From: a virus
Reading direction: 5' to 3' (one strand)
Length of the DNA stretch: 25,332 nucleotides
Virus record (IMG/VR): IMGVR_UViG_3300021197_000145
Location: 1-25,332 of that record
The position numbers and the translations under genes are program-made. Under the pieces are notes generated by a model. It saw only the letters and a program-made list of their open reading frames with translations, was not told the origin of the DNA and made no database searches. Each line of letters starts with the position of its first letter. The first letter of the stretch is position 1. Below are positions 20,339-25,332 of the stretch, piece by piece.

Positions 20339-21277
20339 TTATGAGTTTAGTGCGTTATCTAATATATCATCTTCATCTTCAAAAGGGTTATCTGATGTAT
20401 CATCTTTATTTTTAAAAGGGTTATCTATACGGGGAGAAGGTGTGGGTATAGGATCTAAAGAAACTACGACATCAGCAAGTTGATTACCCCCACTTCGTAT
20501 TTGATCACTAACATTATTAATAACATCACTTAAAATATCTAAAGGATTTCCAGAGTAAGTTGTATCAGAGTAAGCTGTTCGATAAACATCTTGAAGTTCT
20601 CTTATTATTCTATTCCCATTATCTGGGTCATTCCAAACCCATCTATTTGTATCAGATTGAAAGTCTCCTATAATACCATTTAATGAACTGTTAATAAGTT
20701 TATTTACGGTGTTCATTTCTGTGGGTGGTATATTTATAGCACTTCTTAATGGTACATTAGCTGAGGGTATTCTAATACTACTATCATCAGAAGGTATTTG
20801 ACCATATATTTTTTTAATATCCTCTAGCGTTTGATCTGGATCAAATGCAGCCATTGCAAGCTGCATTCCTAAATCTGCAGGATCAAAGTCTGTTCCTAAT
20901 AATAAACTATTGGCTAAGATTTTAGATTTAACTTCTTCTGGATAACTAGATAAAACAGTTTCACTTATAGCCTTAATATTATCTTTGTTTATTTCTGTAG
21001 GTTTTAATTTACTAAGGTGATTTAAAGCTATATCTAAATCTCCACTTGCATCCATTACAACTGCAGCTTCTTTAGAAATACCAAAGTTACCAGCTAATTG
21101 TATCTTAGACATTCTTTCTGAACGTCTTTTTCTAATAGATTCTAGTTTTTCTACACCACTTTCCATAAGATATTTTCTGCTAGTAAGAGACATCTCTTTA
21201 GTGAATGCATCTCTAGCATCTTTTATTTCCATATCTCTTTCAGCATATCCTGCCGCAACTTGTTTCCAATTAAACAT
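20339..21277 (-). CDS. hypothetical virion protein, 312 aa
   Basis: It begins MFNWKQVAAGYAERDMEIKD and overlaps the end of the upstream gene by 8 bp. The first 110 residues are helical and charged (GVEKLESIRKRRSERMSKIQ). The middle has IPSANVPLRSAINIPPTEMN and TNRWVWNDPDNGNRIIRELQ. The acidic C-terminus repeats D-N-P-F (IDNPFKNKDDTSDNPFEDED). Position between the transglycosylase and the giant ejection protein suggests a structural or ejection component. The family is not recognised. Confidence 0.65.
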   Translation of the reverse strand: MFNWKQVAAGYAERDMEIKDARDAFTKEMSLTSRKYLMESGVEKLESIRKRRSERMSKIQLAGNFGISKEAAVVMDASGDLDIALNHLSKLKPTEINKDNIKAISETVLSSYPEEVKSKILANSLLLGTDFDPADLGMQLAMAAFDPDQTLEDIKKIYGQIPSDDSSIRIPSANVPLRSAINIPPTEMNTVNKLINSSLNGIIGDFQSDTNRWVWNDPDNGNRIIRELQDVYRTAYSDTTYSGNPLDILSDVINNVSDQIRSGGNQLADVVVSLDPIPTPSPRIDNPFKNKDDTSDNPFEDEDDILDNALNS

Positions 21278-21794
21278 CAGAACTTCCTCTACTCATTAAA
21301 CCTTTTGGTTTTTGATCTACAACTTTTTCTGATACAGGTTTCTCTTTAATAGCCTCAGACATTTTTTGTACTAATTCATAACCAGAATCTTGCTCATCTT
21401 CAGGGGTTTCTTTTAAAGATTTTTTAAGAAGAAGGTCTACCTTACTATTTATCTTACCTTCTTCATCTTCAGAAAAGAACTCTTTAAAATCAATATTAGA
21501 ACTTTCTGCAATGTTTACTACATATTCATGTAGCACTGGTGCGACAAGCATACTTACATCAATAGTATGAAGACCAGTCATTACAGCACTGGTTAAAAAT
21601 ATTTCAACAAAAGTATTAACAGGCATACCTGACTCAAGTAAAAGTAGGATATTATCTAAAGATTTTTCTTCAGTTAGTTTGTTTAAATGAAAGCCAACAA
21701 CCTCATCTACATCTACCATTTCTGGGGGTTTTTCCCAAGGGTAGTTTTTAGGTTCTTTTGTTAAAGACTGTCCGGGTATAGGTGCCTCAAACAT
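21270..21794 (-). CDS. hypothetical structural protein, 174 aa
   Basis: It starts in a TAATG overlap with the stop of the transglycosylase gene, behind a strong AGGAGAAATA. The N-terminus is proline-rich: EAPIPGQSLTKEPKNYPWEK, a motif (APIPGQSLT ... PWE.PP) I recall from conserved structural proteins of marine tailed phages. A helical middle (residues about 35-110, with ILLLLESGMPVNTFVEIFL) and an acidic/basic C-terminal tail follow. The function is unknown. Its constant placement among virion genes suggests a minor virion or assembly protein. Confidence 0.68.
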   Translation of the reverse strand: MFEAPIPGQSLTKEPKNYPWEKPPEMVDVDEVVGFHLNKLTEEKSLDNILLLLESGMPVNTFVEIFLTSAVMTGLHTIDVSMLVAPVLHEYVVNIAESSNIDFKEFFSEDEEGKINSKVDLLLKKSLKETPEDEQDSGYELVQKMSEAIKEKPVSEKVVDQKPKGLMSRGSSDV

Positions 21795-22606
21795 TATTTA
21801 TTTCTCCTGTAATACGCATCAATACTTTCTTTAGTTATGTTACCAGTCTCTTTATCTCTCCAACCCGGATTTTTATTCCAAGCATCTGAACCTTTTTTGT
21901 AAATAATTGTGTTAGGAGAGGCGTTTCTTTTCCCCGGTGCAGCTTGAAGTAATCCTAAACTATAAGTACCATCGTACTTCCATTTTTTTAAATAGTTTTT
22001 ATAAACTAATAACTGTGAAGATGGTGGCATATCTCTAATTTCTTCTGGGGTAAACCCTAATTCAGCAGCAACTTTAGGTATAAATTGAAAAAGACCAGAT
22101 GCATTTGTATCTTCATTCCTAGCTTTTGGATTAAAGTTAGATTCACCATCCATAATTCTAAGTAGTTCATACTTACTTATACTTGGATACTCTTGTAAAA
22201 TAGAATCAAAATTTTCTTTAAAGGTAGGGTCGCTAAACAATTCTTTAGACTGTTCATCCAAACTAGGATCTAGACCACCCTCATCTCTAGATCTAGGACG
22301 AATCTCCCCTAAGTCTTTTTTAGAGTTCAGTTTAGAGACTTCAGCTATTGCTTCTTCCCTTGCATTATACAGACTTTCTAACCAATTGTCTATTTTTTTA
22401 TTAGGTCTTTCATTTTTAATTTCTTCAAAACCTTCTTGTAAAGCAGCATCCATATTTTTTTGCATAAGTCCTGTAGATATTTCAGACCGTTCTTTTATAC
22501 CAGATGTACGAACTCTACGTTTGTCTTGCTTCATTTTAGCAAGTCTATAGGCTGCTCTTTTTTGTTCAATAACTTTAGGATTGTATAGTTGTTTTGTATT
22601 TTGCAT
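21794..22606 (-). CDS. virion lytic transglycosylase (SLT domain)
   Basis: The 270-residue protein has a basic, helical N-terminal region (residues 1-130, with RLAKMKQDKRRVRT) and a C-terminal soluble-lytic-transglycosylase domain (about 138-250). The catalytic Glu is E155 in MDGESNFNPKARN. It is followed by NASGLFQFIPKVAAELGF and YKNYLKKWKYDGTYSLGLLQ, as in goose-type and Slt lysozyme folds. It would cleave peptidoglycan glycan strands locally during DNA entry, the role of the T7 gp16 N-terminal domain. Here the enzyme is a separate polypeptide. ATG 22604-22606 follows AGGTGA. Confidence 0.87.
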   Translation of the reverse strand: MQNTKQLYNPKVIEQKRAAYRLAKMKQDKRRVRTSGIKERSEISTGLMQKNMDAALQEGFEEIKNERPNKKIDNWLESLYNAREEAIAEVSKLNSKKDLGEIRPRSRDEGGLDPSLDEQSKELFSDPTFKENFDSILQEYPSISKYELLRIMDGESNFNPKARNEDTNASGLFQFIPKVAAELGFTPEEIRDMPPSSQLLVYKNYLKKWKYDGTYSLGLLQAAPGKRNASPNTIIYKKGSDAWNKNPGWRDKETGNITKESIDAYYRRNK

Positions 22607-22613
22607 TTTTCAC

Positions 22614-25332
22614 CTATGTAAAAATAATATCTCTGACCCAGCTACCAATTGTTGAATCAGCTTCCATATCTGCCTTTAATTTTGCAGCGTCTAAAGTTGC
22701 ATCAGCAGAGATTTTTTGCAGAACAACATTGTTAATTCTATCTTGCTCACTTTCAGAGGCTGTAAAAGCAAAGTCCATAAGGTCACGTTCACGTTGCCAT
22801 ACCTCGTCCATTGTTGTAGAAGTAAAAGCATTAGCAGCCGCTGCATCTACAGCATTAGCTTCATTCTGAGCAGCTGTATTTATTGTAGCTACATTTTGTT
22901 TCCACTGCGCATTAGCTTGAGCTATAACAAGAGAATTAGAAGCATTAAATTGTTCTCGATTATTTTTAATATTAGCATTAAATTCTAGTGCAGCATTTTC
23001 TGCGTTGACATTAGCTTGTTCTATAGCATTAGTTTGAGCAGCATTAAACTGATTGTTTTGTTGTGCAAGGTTATCATAAAACTGATTAACTTGATTTTGA
23101 GATGTTGCATTAAATTGTTTAGCAGCATTCTCTGCAGCTTGATCAGAAAACAATGCTTGTTGTGTAGCCTGTGCTTTAAATACTGCAATTTGTTGCTCGT
23201 TACTCAGATTAGTCATGTCTTTTTGTAGGAACGATTTAGCATTTTGTACTGCAGCTTGCTGCCGATTGTTTAGATTTGTGATATCCATATTAGCAACGGT
23301 TGCAGCATTTTGTAAAGTAGCGGCTTGAGTTGCATTTAACTCAGCTAAACCTATGGATGACATTAACTTAGAGTTATGCAATGCATTTTGTTGTTCTGCA
23401 GTAAACTCTATGTTAGCAGCTTCTGAATATCTTGCAGCATTACCGATAGATACTTGTTGATCATTAGAAAGAACTTGACCTTGCAGTGCGGCTGCAGCAT
23501 TGGCACTATTAATATACGCACTTTGTTCAGAAGATAGTTCAGCTAAGTTAGTCTGCAAAGCATTTGAATTATCTTGCATTGCTGCTTGCTGTTTATTATT
23601 TAAGTTAATATTAGCTGCTTCTGCGTATCTAGCTGCTGCAGCAATATTAGTTTGCTGTCTATTACTTAAGTTTTGCCCTTGCAAAGTAGCACGAATTTGT
23701 GCGTTTGCCACTTCAGCAGCTTGACGATTGGACAAGTTTTGTGTTTGCAAACTAAAAGCATTAACACTTTTTTGTAGGTTAGCTTTTTGCTGATTGTCTA
23801 AGTTTTGTAATTGCAAGCCTTGTTGTGCAGCAGCGTTAGCAATAGCAACTTGCTGACGATTATTTAGGTTTTGCATACCCATTTGTGCAAAAGTGTTAGC
23901 ATCTTGTTGAGCAATAGGTAACGCAGATTCCATAGCTGCCTGTAGGATAGCCGCACCTGCCATAGAGGATGCACCTAGACCCCGTGAGGACATAGCTGCA
24001 TTAGCTGCACGAATAGCCCCTGCAGACCATGCAGGTGTACCATCGTCAAACTGTTTCATTAGCTTACCAAGCTGACCTTCTACTGTAGCAAGTGAATCTA
24101 CATCACCTTGTGCAGCCTTAGCTAATGTACCATTATCTACAGAGAAGCTTGCCATTTTTGCAGCAATAGGGATAGCATCTTTGTCTAACCCTGTGTCAGT
24201 CATAGCTTTAGCTTGCGCCATGTCCTCTTCAGCAATAAGCTGTGGAGTAGGAAGCTCATTAGGTTGAACTACATGTGCTGCTGCTATTGCATCTAGTAAA
24301 GCAGAAGACTTTGCTACTTTTGTTTGTATAGCTCTTAGGTTTTTACCTTTTGCTTCTGCTAGTTGTTGTTTAGTAACTTCTAGGTCTACTTTTTCATTGA
24401 CTTTTTGGATACGATCTGCAGCTACTTTTAATGCCTCATCAGCATAAGCACCCTCTGATAGCTCCCCTTGTTCCCCTTCAAATGTAACACCTTTAGAAAA
24501 CTCATCTAGTGTTGCAGCTTCAACTTTATCTAACTCTTTTTTAGCTTTACCTGAAACAGTAGTAGCATCATATGTTGCAGCATCTGCTTTTTCTACACCT
24601 TCTGATGTAGTAACTACTCCTTTTACAGGATCATACGAAATATCACCTTTCAATTGACCTGTATCTTCAGGTATAATTGTACCAGCAGTCTCAGGGTCTA
24701 TAGTATCTACTTTAGTTTTAGTAACTAGAGAAGCAGGATCTTTAGCCTTCTCTATCATTATATCTGAGATTGTTTTTTGTGACTCCTTAAATGTAGGTTC
24801 AAGTTGTTTAATACGAGCAGAAAGATCTGTTACTGTTTTTTCTTTTTCTTCTACAAGCCCTTTTAAATAAGGATCATTTGGATTAGCCTCTGCCTGTGCT
24901 TTTAGCCTTTGTAATTCTAGCTCTGCTTGTTTATAGTTACTTTGAGCTTTTTTGTATTCTTCTTCAATGTTTTCAATGTCGCCAGTTACACCACCAGTAG
25001 TCTCTTCTGAAATGTATTTACGATATGCTTCTTCTTGGTTTTTAAACTGTTGATTTTTTTCTTCAAAACCACTCTCTTTTAATTTAGATATAACAGGAGT
25101 AATTTCTTCAGCAAGTGTTTTCTTAGCCTTATCTAAGTCGTACCTATTAACAACCGTAGATGTACCATCTTCAAAAGTAAATATCCAATTTTCTCTGCCC
25201 CCAGATACTTCATATTTATCTGGATTAGGAACTAATTTTTCTGTACCATCAAGACCTATTAACTTGTCAAACATTTCATCACTAGGTAACTTACCTGATT
25301 CCAAAAGCATATCAATGCCTTTTTGAGAATGA
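22614..25332 (-). CDS. giant helical repeat protein of the virion, N-terminus beyond the window
   Basis: The frame stays open to the right edge (seven further codons, HSQKGID, before the first internal Met at 25310), so the start lies outside and Met 25310 need not be the start. Counting from that Met, 898 residues are visible. Residues 1-480 are charged and helical (for example KQAELELQRLKAQAEANPND), with coiled-coil-like segments. Residues 481-722 are eleven consecutive 22-residue repeats with N-L-x-N-x-Q-Q starts. Residues about 730-810 carry Q-F-N-A repeats at 22- and 11-residue steps. A non-repeat C-terminus ends WVRDIIFT. Long Gln/Asn/Ala-rich helical rods of this type are likely structural, either an internal ejection protein or a tail component. 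No enzyme domain was found. Confidence 0.75.
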   Translation of the reverse strand, partial: HSQKGIDMLLESGKLPSDEMFDKLIGLDGTEKLVPNPDKYEVSGGRENWIFTFEDGTSTVVNRYDLDKAKKTLAEEITPVISKLKESGFEEKNQQFKNQEEAYRKYISEETTGGVTGDIENIEEEYKKAQSNYKQAELELQRLKAQAEANPNDPYLKGLVEEKEKTVTDLSARIKQLEPTFKESQKTISDIMIEKAKDPASLVTKTKVDTIDPETAGTIIPEDTGQLKGDISYDPVKGVVTTSEGVEKADAATYDATTVSGKAKKELDKVEAATLDEFSKGVTFEGEQGELSEGAYADEALKVAADRIQKVNEKVDLEVTKQQLAEAKGKNLRAIQTKVAKSSALLDAIAAAHVVQPNELPTPQLIAEEDMAQAKAMTDTGLDKDAIPIAAKMASFSVDNGTLAKAAQGDVDSLATVEGQLGKLMKQFDDGTPAWSAGAIRAANAAMSSRGLGASSMAGAAILQAAMESALPIAQQDANTFAQMGMQNLNNRQQVAIANAAAQQGLQLQNLDNQQKANLQKSVNAFSLQTQNLSNRQAAEVANAQIRATLQGQNLSNRQQTNIAAAARYAEAANINLNNKQQAAMQDNSNALQTNLAELSSEQSAYINSANAAAALQGQVLSNDQQVSIGNAARYSEAANIEFTAEQQNALHNSKLMSSIGLAELNATQAATLQNAATVANMDITNLNNRQQAAVQNAKSFLQKDMTNLSNEQQIAVFKAQATQQALFSDQAAENAAKQFNATSQNQVNQFYDNLAQQNNQFNAAQTNAIEQANVNAENAALEFNANIKNNREQFNASNSLVIAQANAQWKQNVATINTAAQNEANAVDAAAANAFTSTTMDEVWQRERDLMDFAFTASESEQDRINNVVLQKISADATLDAAKLKADMEADSTIGSWVRDIIFT
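23145..23870 (-). repeat. eleven tandem 66-bp units encoding 22-residue repeats
   Basis: Exactly 726 bp encode eleven gap-free units of 22 residues, each opening with a form of N-L-(S/N/D)-N-x-Q-Q. The DNA units have diverged, so the repeat is clear at protein level only. The period 22 equals two 11-residue (hendecad) turns, which fits a right-handed coiled coil. Units 3-4-5 resemble units 6-7-8, giving a 66-residue super-period. Confidence 0.85.

Noticed and set aside
22594-23724. Plus-strand open frames opposite the repeat protein
   Set aside because: They are hydrophobic, low-complexity mirror frames of the Ala/Asn/Gln-rich minus-strand gene, without ribosome sites.
1-25332. Phage RNA polymerase gene or T7-type promoters
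   Set aside because: No single-subunit RNA polymerase motifs are found in any long frame, and no repeated 20-bp promoter-like sequence is seen besides the four early motifs, whose position against the start codons argues against promoters.

Overview
The window looks like part of the genome of a podovirus-type (T7-like layout) tailed phage of a marine bacterium, probably of the broad group around the SAR116 phage HMO-2011, roseophage SIO1 and related uncultured marine phages. This placement rests on gene content and order: tyrosine integrase, flavin-dependent thymidylate synthase (ThyX), TOPRIM primase-helicase, family A DNA polymerase, an SSB-like protein, a Cas4-like nuclease, a small resolvase-like nuclease, MazG, class II ribonucleotide reductase, endonuclease VII, then a block of virion proteins on the opposite strand. 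It is an inference from remembered families, not a database result. The DNA is visibly AT-rich, genes are packed with many ATGA/TAATG overlaps, and no tRNA, rRNA, CRISPR array or insertion sequence was seen.

Layout. Positions 1-4200 hold a rightward run of small, mostly unrecognised early genes, including a Cys-rich protein (1637-2335) and a DUF932 protein (2347-3186). A 23-bp motif with core CGGAAATTCCG is repeated four times here (131, 1183, 1617, 3184), each copy at or just before a gene start. A strong hairpin terminator (4204-4252) closes this block. Positions 4280-7194 hold the integrase, tiny basic or membrane-spanning proteins, thyX, and a diverged duplicate of the thyX 3' end (6509-6571). 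Positions 7184-16871 are the replication and nucleotide module: primase-helicase, DNA polymerase, a host-type extended -10 promoter (10619-10648), SSB-like protein, several nucleases, MazG, RNR, a DUF3310 protein and a 56-residue protein resembling ribosome modulation factor. From 16864 to the right edge all genes lie on the minus strand: a 1154-residue putative ejection protein, two unknown structural proteins, a lytic transglycosylase, and a very large repeat protein that runs off the right edge.

How the genes work together. The early genes probably redirect the host. ThyX, RNR and MazG adjust nucleotide pools. Primase-helicase, polymerase and SSB copy the genome, and Cas4-like, resolvase-like and endonuclease VII proteins process recombination and replication intermediates. 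The minus-strand block parallels the T7 internal virion (ejection) proteins. The integrase suggests a temperate or formerly temperate lifestyle, but no repressor is recognisable in the window. No phage RNA polymerase gene was seen, which fits the host-like promoter.

Most notable observations: the four-copy palindrome motif; eleven uninterrupted 22-residue repeats, with a 66-residue super-repeat, in the structural protein; the duplicated thyX tail; the RMF-like protein; and the 8-bp tail-to-tail overlap of the two opposing transcription units with no visible terminator.
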